From DASSBR01 sp035701285 (GTDB lineage Bacteria > Pseudomonadota > Gammaproteobacteria > Natronospirales > DASSBR01): a stretch of 64,000 bases of DNA. The notes below the pieces were generated by a model, which ran no database searches, was not told where the DNA came from, and saw only the letters and a list, made by a program, of their open reading frames with translations. Below, in pieces: positions 8,094-15,318 of this stretch (positions are counted from its first letter, which is position 1; every line of letters starts with the position of its first letter). The stretch spans positions 22,690 to 86,689 of the forward strand of contig DASSNT010000032.1 of NCBI GenBank assembly GCA_035701285.1. The letters are read 5' to 3'. Position numbers and translations under genes: made by a program.

Positions 8094-9167
8094 ATGCGAT
8101 TGACTACCGGCGCGGTGGCGGCGGCGCTGTCTGGCGCCACACCTCCCGATCTCGACGTTGATTTGTCTGCCGCGGTGGACCGTGTCGAGGTCACCGAGGG
8201 CGGGCGGGCGAACGTCCGGCTCACGCTCGGTTTTCCCGCGGCCGGTATTCGCGACGGTCTGGCGAAATGGGTGGCCGAGCGGCTGGACTCGTCCGGTTTC
8301 CCCGTCGGCACCGTCGAGATCGATTGGGAGATTTCGCCGCACGCGGTGCAGGGTAATTTGCAGCCGCTCAAGGGCGTCAAGAATCTGATCGCGGTGGCTT
8401 CCGGCAAAGGCGGTGTCGGCAAATCGACGGTCGCCGTCAATCTTGCGCTGGCGCTGGCGGCGGAGGGCGCGCGCGTCGGCGTGCTGGACGCCGACATCTA
8501 CGGGCCCAGCCAGCCGCGCATGCTGGGGCTCGAAGGCCAGCGGCCGACCAGCCCGGACGGCAAGCACATCGACCCGCTGGTCGGCCATGGCCTGCAGTGC
8601 ATGTCGATCGGCTTCCTCGTCGACCAGGACACGCCGATGATCTGGCGCGGACCGATGGTGACGCAGGCACTGACGCAGTTTCTGAATGATACCAGCTGGG
8701 ACAATCTCGACTACCTGATCATCGACATGCCGCCGGGTACCGGCGACATCGCGCTGACGCTTGCGCAGCGCGTGCCGGTCAGCGGCGCGATCATCGTCAC
8801 CACGCCGCAGGACATCGCGCTGCTCGACGCCCGCAAGGGTCTGAAGATGTTCGAGAAAGTGGATGTGAACGTGCTCGGCATCGTCGAAAACATGAGCACC
8901 TATATCTGCCCGAAGTGCGGCCACGAAGAAGCCATCTTCGGCGAGGGCGGCGGCAAGCGGCTCGCCGACGAGAACGACACCCCGCTGCTGGGCACGCTGC
9001 CGCTGGACCTGCGGATTCGCGAGCAGGCCGACAGCGGCCGCCCCACAGTCGTCGCCGAACCTGACGGCGACATCGCGAGAGCGTACCGCGCGCTCGCGCG
9101 CCGCGCCGCAGCCGAACTGGCGCAGACCGCGCCGGCGGCATTTCCGAATATCGTCGAGGAAGATTAA
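8094..9167 (+). CDS. mrp: Mrp/ApbC family iron-sulfur carrier ATPase
   Basis: A 357-residue P-loop protein of the Mrp/NBP35 family that carries and inserts 4Fe-4S clusters. The N-terminal MIP18-like domain (about residues 1-85) precedes the deviant Walker A GKGGVGKST (about 103). The nucleotide-binding DADIYGPSQPRM and the C-terminal CPKCG pair that binds the cluster follow. Length and layout equal E. coli Mrp. Its stop TAA shares one base with the ATG of dcd, and the mrp-dcd pair next to metG is a common gammaproteobacterial arrangement. Confidence 0.96.
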   Translation: MRLTTGAVAAALSGATPPDLDVDLSAAVDRVEVTEGGRANVRLTLGFPAAGIRDGLAKWVAERLDSSGFPVGTVEIDWEISPHAVQGNLQPLKGVKNLIAVASGKGGVGKSTVAVNLALALAAEGARVGVLDADIYGPSQPRMLGLEGQRPTSPDGKHIDPLVGHGLQCMSIGFLVDQDTPMIWRGPMVTQALTQFLNDTSWDNLDYLIIDMPPGTGDIALTLAQRVPVSGAIIVTTPQDIALLDARKGLKMFEKVDVNVLGIVENMSTYICPKCGHEEAIFGEGGGKRLADENDTPLLGTLPLDLRIREQADSGRPTVVAEPDGDIARAYRALARRAAAELAQTAPAAFPNIVEED

Positions 9168-9733
9168 TGAGCATCAAGTCGGACAAGTGGATTCGGCGCA
9201 TGGCCGAGCAGGAAGGACTTATCGAACCGTTCGAGCCCGGCCAGGTGCGCGCCAACGGCAGCGGCAAGATCGTCTCTTACGGTACCTCGAGCTACGGCTA
9301 CGACGTGCGCTGCGCGAACGAATTCAAGATCTTCACCAACATCAACTCGGCCGTGGTCGACCCCAAAGCCTTCGATGCCAACAGCTTCGTCGACTTCAGC
9401 GGCCCCGTCTGCATCATTCCGCCGAACTCGTTCGCGCTCGCGCGCACGGTCGAATACTTCCGCATCCCGCGCAACGTGCTGACCGTCTGCCTGGGTAAAT
9501 CCACTTACGCGCGCTGCGGAATTATCGTCAACGTGACGCCGCTGGAGCCGGAGTGGGAAGGGCACGTGACGCTGGAGTTTTCGAACACCACTCCGTTGCC
9601 GGCCAGGGTGTACGCCGACGAAGGCGTCGCGCAGATGCTGTTCTTCGAATCGGACGAAGTGTGCGAAACCTCGTACAAGGATCGCGGCGGGAAGTACCAG
9701 GGCCAGCGCGGCGTGACGCTGCCTAAAGCTTAA
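9167..9733 (+). CDS. dcd: dCTP deaminase
   Basis: A 188-residue enzyme converting dCTP to dUTP for thymidylate synthesis. The conserved active-site segment PLEPEWEGHVTLEFSN with the catalytic Glu and the nucleotide-binding GKSTYARCG are present, and the length matches the bacterial family. The start overlaps the mrp stop (TAATG). The stop is followed after 13 nt by the 130-bp cruciform repeat at 9747-9876, which fills the gap to the convergent DUF3108 gene. Confidence 0.97.
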   Translation: MSIKSDKWIRRMAEQEGLIEPFEPGQVRANGSGKIVSYGTSSYGYDVRCANEFKIFTNINSAVVDPKAFDANSFVDFSGPVCIIPPNSFALARTVEYFRIPRNVLTVCLGKSTYARCGIIVNVTPLEPEWEGHVTLEFSNTTPLPARVYADEGVAQMLFFESDEVCETSYKDRGGKYQGQRGVTLPKA

Positions 9734-9746
9734 GGCGGCAGGAAGA

Positions 9747-9876
9747 AATCCCCCTCCAGCTCCCCCTTCCGGCCTACGGCCGCAAAGGGGAGTGCAAGAA
9801 GCAAGAAGCACCAGAGCTATCACTCAAGTTCTCCCCTTTGCTCGCGTAGCGAGGAAGGGGGAGTTAGAGGGGGATT
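9747..9876. repeat. 130-bp cruciform repeat, family 2, copy 1
   Basis: Nested inverted repeats. Outer stem AATCCCCCTC/GAGGGGGATT; next stem CTCCCCCTTC/GAAGGGGGAG; two side hairpins CGGCC-tac-GGCCG (9770-9782) and CTCGC-gta-GCGAG (9841-9853); inner stem CAAAGGGGAG/CTCCCCTTTG; and a 38-nt unrelated centre (9793-9830). Copy 2 at 47829-47958 has the same length and architecture. It occupies the whole gap between convergent dcd and the DUF3108 gene, as a bidirectional terminator or MITE-like element would. Confidence 0.9.
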
Positions 9877-9877
9877 C

Positions 9878-10594
9878 TTACTTCTTGCCGAATTGAATCG
9901 ACCGCAGTTCCAGCCGGAACACCGGATCGCCGTCCTTGATCTGCGCAACCTTCACCGGCACGTAGTTCAACTTCGGCGCCAGCCAGAATATGGTCTTGCG
10001 GATGGACCCCGGCTCGCTGCGCTCGACGCGAACCGCGGTAAACGCGCCTGCCGGCACTGAAATAGCGTCCCGCCCGACGACCTTCAGGTGATACACCTCA
10101 AGCTCGTTGCGGTTGACCACCGGAAAGCTGCCCGCATCCATGCCGCCGGCCACGCTCCGCGACAGCTTGAGCTGCGCCAGAAACGGGTCGCTCGCCCCCT
10201 TCGGGATATCGATCTTCTTTTCGTCGCCGCGATACGTGCTGTGCGCGACGTCATGCTTCCAGTCGAACAGAATGGACTGCGTGCGCTCATCGTCGCCCGT
10301 GTGGGAATAGCGATATTCGCGCGCGCTGAACTCACCGCTGTCGGCAATGGTAAAGACGCTCGACTCCGAAATGACGTCGTCGCGAAACAGGCTGACCAGC
10401 CCGGTCGCGTGGCTGTCGGATTTGAAGCGCCAGCGATCCTTGCCGAGCTTCTCAAGCTGGAACTTCGCCACACCGGCGCGAACGCCGTGCGTGATGACGT
10501 CGTAATCGGCCGCGTAGGGCTTCAGCGTTGCCGCAAAACCGGGGACCGCCAAAAGCAGCAACAGCACCGGCAGCAATCGTTTCAACAGCGTCAT
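9878..10594 (-). CDS. DUF3108 domain-containing exported protein
   Basis: A 238-residue protein with a signal peptide (about residues 1-21, ending GFAAT), followed by a beta-rich domain matching DUF3108. That family is a periplasmic protein of unknown function commonly found beside purN or purM in gammaproteobacteria. Segments such as YAADYDVITHGVRAG and RKTIFWLAPKLNYVPVKV are typical. The start overlaps the purN stop by ATGA, so the gene is translationally coupled to purine synthesis although no link in function is known. Confidence 0.83.
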   Translation of the reverse strand: MTLLKRLLPVLLLLLAVPGFAATLKPYAADYDVITHGVRAGVAKFQLEKLGKDRWRFKSDSHATGLVSLFRDDVISESSVFTIADSGEFSAREYRYSHTGDDERTQSILFDWKHDVAHSTYRGDEKKIDIPKGASDPFLAQLKLSRSVAGGMDAGSFPVVNRNELEVYHLKVVGRDAISVPAGAFTAVRVERSEPGSIRKTIFWLAPKLNYVPVKVAQIKDGDPVFRLELRSIQFGKK

Positions 10595-11232
10595 TCGAAA
10601 TCCATAACCGGTGGGGCGGCGAGCCGCTCGCCATCCATAAACACCTGGTTATCGTACAGCTTCACCCGTCCCGCGGCGAACCACTGGATCACACGGGGAT
10701 AAATCACATGTTCGGCCGCCTGTACCCGCGCGGTCAGCACCGTTTCGTCATCGTCAGCGTTGACCGGCACGCGCGCCTGCAGGATCACCGGCCCGCCATC
10801 CAGTTCCGATGTCACGAAATGCACGCTGGTGCCATGATGCGCGAGCTGCTCGGCAAGTGCGCGCCGATGAGTGTGCAGGCCCCGCAGTGCCGGCAGCAGC
10901 GACGGGTGGATATTAATCATGCGGCCGCTGAAATGCGCCACGAAGGCATCATCCAGAATGCGCATGAAGCCGGCCAGCACCACCAGGTCCGGCGAAAATG
11001 AATCGACCGTCTTCAGCAAATCGGCCCGCCAGGCACTGCGCCCGGCATATTCCCGCGGCGCCACCGCCCGAGTCGGCACGCCGGCTTTACGCGCCCGCTC
11101 GAGCCCGAACGCATCCGCCTTGTCGCTGACGACCGCCACAAGTTCGGCGGCCACATCGCCGCGCGCGATGGCATCAATGATCGCCTGCAGATTACTTCCG
11201 TTCCCGGAAATCATCACGACTAGACGGAGCAT
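10591..11232 (-). CDS. purN: phosphoribosylglycinamide formyltransferase
   Basis: A 213-residue enzyme adding the C8 formyl group from formyl-tetrahydrofolate to GAR in purine synthesis. The phosphate-binding ISGNGSNLQA, the catalytic His in HPSLLPALRGLHTH and the Asp in SELDGGPVIL are intact. I chose the ATG at 11232 (GAAGAGAA upstream); 13 extra codons are open before it. It lies downstream of purM on the same strand, but the two are separated by a family 1 palindromic repeat at 11278-11389. Confidence 0.96.
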   Translation of the reverse strand: MLRLVVMISGNGSNLQAIIDAIARGDVAAELVAVVSDKADAFGLERARKAGVPTRAVAPREYAGRSAWRADLLKTVDSFSPDLVVLAGFMRILDDAFVAHFSGRMINIHPSLLPALRGLHTHRRALAEQLAHHGTSVHFVTSELDGGPVILQARVPVNADDDETVLTARVQAAEHVIYPRVIQWFAAGRVKLYDNQVFMDGERLAAPPVMDFE

Positions 11233-11277
11233 TTCTCTTCTTTTCCAGCTAAAGGTGTCAGCAAAATTCAACGTCTG

Positions 11278-11389
11278 GGGAGGTGGTGGCGTAACGGCTT
11301 TCCGGGTCGTGTGAGACAGGGATGTCGAACGCGAAGCCTACATGGATGTATTCACGGCGTCCCGGGAAGGCGTTACGGTACCGCCTCTC
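11278..11389 (-). repeat. 3'-end palindromic repeat, family 1, copy B
   Basis: Arms 11278-11305 and 11361-11389 pair with about five mismatches. On the minus strand the loop reads GCCGTGAATACATCC then ATGTAGGCT and ends GACATCCCTGTCTCACAC. These blocks are shared with copies C (37133) and D (62211), while the stem sequence is different. It begins 1 nt after the purM stop, co-oriented with purM, and separates purM from purN. Confidence 0.85.
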
Positions 11390-11390
11390 G

Positions 11391-12428
11391 CTAAAGCGGA
11401 TCGGCCGCAATCGAAACGTCCGGCCGAGCCTCGACCCCCCCAACAATCACGGCCTGTTCTCCGGCATCGGCCAAAACAGAAACCGCTTTATCGGCATCCC
11501 CGGCGGCCACGCAAACAATCATCCCCAGCCCGCAATTAAACGTCCGGTACATCTCATCGTCCGCAATATTACCGGCCTCCTGAAGCCAATCGAAAACCGC
11601 CGGCCGCTGCCATGAACCGGCGTCCAGCACTGCGCCCAGCCCCTCCGGCAACACCCGCGGCAGGTTTCCCGGAATGCCGCCGCCGGTAATATGCGCCAGC
11701 GCGTGCACCGGCACCTGCTTCATCAGATCGAGCAGTGGCTTCACGTAAATCCGCGTGGCGGCAAGCAAATGATCCACCAGCGGACGGCCGTCCAATGGCA
11801 TGTCCAGCTTGGCCCCGCTGACCTCCAGCACCTTCCGGATCAGCGAATAGCCGTTCGAATGCGGACCCGACGAGGGCAACCCGATCAAAGCATCACCAGC
11901 TTCAACGGCGCTGCCATCGATGAGCCGATCCTTCTCGACCGCCCCCACACAAAAGCCGGCCAGATCGTAATCCGAGCCCTCATAAAGCCCCGGCAACTCC
12001 GCCGTCTCGCCGCCGACCAGTGCACAACCGGCCATCTCGCAGCCGCGCGCTACGCTCGACACCACCGCAGTCGCCGTATCCAGATCGAGATGGCCGCTCG
12101 CATAATAGTCGAGGAAAAACAGGGGCTCCGCGCCCTGCACGATCACATCGTTCACGCACATCCCCACCAGATCGATGCCGATGCCGTCATGACGGCCGGT
12201 CTCGATAGCCAGCTTCAGCTTGGTGCCGACGCCGTCCGTGCCCGACACCAGTACCGGATGTCGGTACTTGTCCGGCGGCAGTTCGAAAAGCGCGCCGAAA
12301 CCGCCGAGCCCGGCCAGTACCTCCGGGCGCTGCGTACGGCGCGCAGCAGGCTTGATCCGTTCGATCAGCTCGTCGCCGGCGTCGATATCGACACCCGCGT
12401 CGCGATAGGTCAGAGGCTTGGAGGTCAT
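11391..12428 (-). CDS. purM: phosphoribosylformylglycinamidine cyclo-ligase
   Basis: A 345-residue AIR synthetase that closes the imidazole ring in purine synthesis. The N-terminal YRDAGVDIDAGDELIERI, the conserved VSGTDGVGTKL and the GGGIPGNLPRVLPEGLGA segment are diagnostic. Length equals E. coli PurM. The start at 12428 begins MTSKPLTYRD; 14 further open codons lie upstream but would run into the divergent promoter region. Divergent from the DUF2066 gene with only 40 bp between start codons. Confidence 0.97.
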   Translation of the reverse strand: MTSKPLTYRDAGVDIDAGDELIERIKPAARRTQRPEVLAGLGGFGALFELPPDKYRHPVLVSGTDGVGTKLKLAIETGRHDGIGIDLVGMCVNDVIVQGAEPLFFLDYYASGHLDLDTATAVVSSVARGCEMAGCALVGGETAELPGLYEGSDYDLAGFCVGAVEKDRLIDGSAVEAGDALIGLPSSGPHSNGYSLIRKVLEVSGAKLDMPLDGRPLVDHLLAATRIYVKPLLDLMKQVPVHALAHITGGGIPGNLPRVLPEGLGAVLDAGSWQRPAVFDWLQEAGNIADDEMYRTFNCGLGMIVCVAAGDADKAVSVLADAGEQAVIVGGVEARPDVSIAADPL

Positions 12429-12443
12429 GGCGGACTCGTCATA

Positions 12444-12458
12444 AAAATATGATATTTT
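12444..12458. promoter_or_regulatory. AT-rich palindrome in 40-bp divergent purM/DUF2066 gap
   Basis: The sequence AAAATATGATATTTT is a perfect 7-bp inverted repeat around one base, in the middle of a 40-bp gap between divergent starts. It contains TATGAT and ATCATA, possible -10 boxes in both directions, and stands out in a G+C-rich region. Its role as an operator or overlapping promoter is inference. Confidence 0.4.
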
Positions 12459-12468
12459 ACTGCATCCC

Positions 12469-13623
12469 ATGACTTTCCTCTCGTCAGGTGTTCGATTGAA
12501 CTTCCCGCGTTTCTTTCCGCTGCTGATCGCCCTCGTTTTGATGCCCGCGCCGCTGCTGGCAAGCGTGGTGCCAAACCTTTATTCGGCCAGCGTGCCGGTT
12601 AACAGCCAGAGCGAGCAGGCGCGCAGCCAGGCGCTGCAGGGCGCGCTGCGGCAGGTTATCGTCAAAGTGACGGGCAGCCGCGCGGCGCCGGACAATCCGC
12701 AGGTTGCCGCCATCGTCGCGCAGCCCGAACAATACCTCCAGGCCTATCGATACCAGCGCCACGTACCGGCGCCCAACGAACCGCTCTTCGGCCCCAACGC
12801 CTCGGCGACGCTGGACCTCTGGGCGCAATTCGACAGCCAGACGCTCAACCAGGCGCTGCGCGCTGCCGGCCAGCCGCTCTGGGGTAGCGAGCGGCCGGCA
12901 ACGCTGGTCTGGATCGCCTACGAACAAGGCGACGGCCAACGCAATATCGTGGGCGCCGAAGCTGCGGACGCAGTGCTGCAAAGCGTGCAGCAGGCCGCGA
13001 AGGCGCGAGGCGTCCCGGTCATGTTTCCGCTGATGGATGTTCAGGATCGCGCGCATCTCAGCTTCTCCGACGTCTGGGGCGGCTTTGTCGCGCCAGTCGT
13101 GCAAGCGTCGCAGCGGTATCAACCGGATGCGATTTTGATCGGGCGGATCGACGGCAGCGGCATCGCCGCCAATGCCCGCTGGACCCTCGTCGTCGCCGGC
13201 CAGCCGACCAGCTGGGACGGCGCCCACGGCAAACCTTCGGAAGTGGCCAGCGCCGCCATTCAGCACCTGGCCGACCTCTACGCCTCCAGGTTCGTGATCA
13301 AGACGGGCGCTGGCGCGCAGCAGATTCCGGCGCTCGACATTATGGTCTCCCATATCGGCGATCTTGGCGCGTACGGCCGAGTCTTGAAGTATCTGCGTTC
13401 GCTGAGCGCCGTCGACAACGTCGAGCCGATGCAAATTACCGGCGACGCGGTGACGTTCAAAGTCAGCGCGCAAGGCACCATTGCCGACCTTGAGCAGACG
13501 ATCGCACTGGGCTCAGTGCTCGAAACCAGCAACGAAACAATGCCCGTGCCGCCGCCCGAGGCCAATTCGAGCGTCACCCCAATTGCTGTTCCGCTGACGC
13601 TGCATTATCGATATCAACCCTGA
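12469..13623 (+). CDS. DUF2066 domain-containing exported protein
   Basis: A 384-residue protein with an N-terminal hydrophobic signal (LLIALVLMPAPLLAS). A DUF2066 domain follows, seen in SQALQGALRQVIVKVTGSR, with a long extracytoplasmic region after it. The family has no established function and is typically divergent from purM in Pseudomonas and Xanthomonas relatives, as here. The gene is followed 7 nt later by hda, which suggests one transcript. Confidence 0.82.
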   Translation: MTFLSSGVRLNFPRFFPLLIALVLMPAPLLASVVPNLYSASVPVNSQSEQARSQALQGALRQVIVKVTGSRAAPDNPQVAAIVAQPEQYLQAYRYQRHVPAPNEPLFGPNASATLDLWAQFDSQTLNQALRAAGQPLWGSERPATLVWIAYEQGDGQRNIVGAEAADAVLQSVQQAAKARGVPVMFPLMDVQDRAHLSFSDVWGGFVAPVVQASQRYQPDAILIGRIDGSGIAANARWTLVVAGQPTSWDGAHGKPSEVASAAIQHLADLYASRFVIKTGAGAQQIPALDIMVSHIGDLGAYGRVLKYLRSLSAVDNVEPMQITGDAVTFKVSAQGTIADLEQTIALGSVLETSNETMPVPPPEANSSVTPIAVPLTLHYRYQP

Positions 13624-13630
13624 TTCCGCC

Positions 13631-14368
13631 GTGCCTCACGCGCCCGAACAGCTCGCACTCGGTGTCGGCCTGTCGTCGGGCAGCACCTTCGCGGATTTCC
13701 ATGGTGGTGCCCAGCCTGAAGCGTTGGCGCTCGCCGAACGGCTGGCGCTGCGCACCGATTATCCGATCGCGTGCCTGTGGGGGCCGCCGGAAACCGGCAA
13801 GACGCATCTCCTTCAGGCCGCCTGTCGCGCCGCCATCGGCGCCGGCCGGACCGCCGCCTATTTGCCGCTGATTGAGTCGAGCTATCTCGACCCTGATCTG
13901 CTCAAGGGCTGGGAACGCTTCGAACTGATTTGTGTCGACGACGTGGGCCAGGTTGCGGGGCAGGTGCGCTGGGAAACAGCGCTGTTCACGCTGTTCAACA
14001 TGCTGCACGAATCGGGAGGTACGCTGCTCGCGGCCGCCAGAACACCGCCGGCAGGCAGCGACTGGGCGCTGCCCGATTGGCAATCGCGGCTGGCCTGGGG
14101 GCCCGTCGTCAAGCTCACGTCGATGAGCGACGAGGCGCGGCTGGCCGTGCTGCAGCTTCGGGCCTCGCGGCGCGGGCTGAAGCTGCCGGAAGAGGTGGCG
14201 CGTTTCCTGTTGCATCACGCGCCGCGCGACATGCACTCATTGATGCAGGTGCTCGACCGGCTCGATCATGCCTCACTCGCGTTGCAGCGGCGGTTGACGA
14301 TACCGTTGGTGAAGCAGGTGTTGGAACGGGATTCGGGGTTCGGGGCTCGGGATTCGAAGATCACTTAA
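13631..14368 (+). CDS. hda: DnaA-related regulatory protein Hda
   Basis: A 245-residue AAA+ protein of the DnaA/Hda family. With the loaded sliding clamp, Hda stimulates ATP hydrolysis by DnaA and so prevents re-initiation. The clamp-binding N-terminus (EQLALGVGL), a variant Walker A (GPPETGKTHLL, near residue 54), a Walker B-like LICVDDVGQ and the C-terminal lid helices are visible. It begins with GTG. The last dozen or so codons (from about RDSGFGARD) are encoded by the degenerate CGAATCC-type repeat, so the C-terminal tail is a repeat-derived extension. Confidence 0.88.
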   Translation: MPHAPEQLALGVGLSSGSTFADFHGGAQPEALALAERLALRTDYPIACLWGPPETGKTHLLQAACRAAIGAGRTAAYLPLIESSYLDPDLLKGWERFELICVDDVGQVAGQVRWETALFTLFNMLHESGGTLLAAARTPPAGSDWALPDWQSRLAWGPVVKLTSMSDEARLAVLQLRASRRGLKLPEEVARFLLHHAPRDMHSLMQVLDRLDHASLALQRRLTIPLVKQVLERDSGFGARDSKIT

Positions 14369-14721
14369 TCCGCTTCGTGAACGACTTGGGCGCGTCGGAC
14401 TCGCAACGCTGCGCCGCTGGCAACGAATAAGATCGCAACCAATACCAACTCGACGATTGCCAGCCACTGATCCGTCGCGCCGGCAAAAATTTCCGTCAGC
14501 GCGTGCGCCATGTAGCCGAGCGCGATAAAGCCGCACCAGGCGTAGGCTGACACACGGTCGCGTATCAGCGGCCAGCCGACAATCAACAGCGGCAGCACCG
14601 CTATCGTCATCGCCGCCGCCATCGGGAACGAATGCGGCGGACTCAGCCAGCCGAACCAGGTGAGCAGCCATAGGGCAAGCGCACCGGCGGCCGCCAGCGT
14701 CAGTTTGCGAGGCGCAATCAT
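14365..14721 (-). CDS. DUF2069 four-helix membrane protein
   Basis: A 118-residue integral membrane protein with four predicted helices and a short charged C-terminus. It matches the DUF2069 family, which is regularly encoded next to wrbA. The ATG at 14721 overlaps the wrbA stop (ATGA), supporting this start over the longer open frame upstream. Function unknown. Its 3' end overlaps the end of the convergent hda gene by 4 nt. Confidence 0.78.
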   Translation of the reverse strand: MIAPRKLTLAAAGALALWLLTWFGWLSPPHSFPMAAAMTIAVLPLLIVGWPLIRDRVSAYAWCGFIALGYMAHALTEIFAGATDQWLAIVELVLVAILFVASGAALRVRRAQVVHEAD

Positions 14722-15314
14722 GCTGTAGCCAGGCGTTTTGCGGCTTCCGCGACGCGCCGCCCGAGCGCGCGGCACAATTCCGCTTCTTCGCTGGTTATTG
14801 CCATGCGACTGTCGGTGCCGGCAAGATGGCTTGGCCCGTAGGGCGTGCCGCCGGAGCGCGTCGTGTTCAGCGCCTTCTCCGTGTAGGGCAGGCCGGTAAT
14901 CAGCATGCCGTGATGCAACAGCGGCAGCATCATCGACAGCAGCGTGGTTTCCTGGCCACCATGGAGCGTGGACGTTGAGGTGAAGACGCCCGCGGGTTTG
15001 CCGGCAAGTGTGCCGTTCAACCACAGGCTGCTGGTGCCGTCGAGGAAGTATTTCAGCGGTGCAGCCATATTGCCGAAGCGCGTCGGGCTGCCCATGACGA
15101 GTCCGGCGCATTCGATCAGATCCGCGTGCGTGGCGTACACCGGGCCCGATTCCGGAATGGAGTCTTCAACGGCTTCCGACACCGCCGAGACCGGCGGCAC
15201 CGTCCGCAGTCGCGCCTGCACGTCCGGGACTTCTTCAATCCCGCGGGCAATGCGTTCCGCCATCGCCGCGGTCGCGCCATAGCGGCTGTAATACAGCACC
15301 AGGATTTCCATCAT
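14718..15314 (-). CDS. wrbA: NAD(P)H:quinone oxidoreductase, WrbA type
   Basis: A 198-residue flavodoxin-like enzyme giving two-electron reduction of quinones. The FMN phosphate loop YYSRYGATAAMAERIARG and the GSPTRFGNMAAPLKYFLD segment are diagnostic, as is the GGQETTLLSMMLPLLHHGM helix region. Length equals E. coli WrbA. Two ATGs are adjacent (15314 and 15311). It is separated from valS by only 4 nt and overlaps the DUF2069 gene, so all three may be cotranscribed. Confidence 0.95.
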   Translation of the reverse strand: MMEILVLYYSRYGATAAMAERIARGIEEVPDVQARLRTVPPVSAVSEAVEDSIPESGPVYATHADLIECAGLVMGSPTRFGNMAAPLKYFLDGTSSLWLNGTLAGKPAGVFTSTSTLHGGQETTLLSMMLPLLHHGMLITGLPYTEKALNTTRSGGTPYGPSHLAGTDSRMAITSEEAELCRALGRRVAEAAKRLATA

Positions 15315-15318
15315 CGGT

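Noticed and set aside
9164..9823. 219-codon minus-strand frame over dcd
   Set aside because: Antisense to dcd and starting inside the cruciform repeat; no motif.
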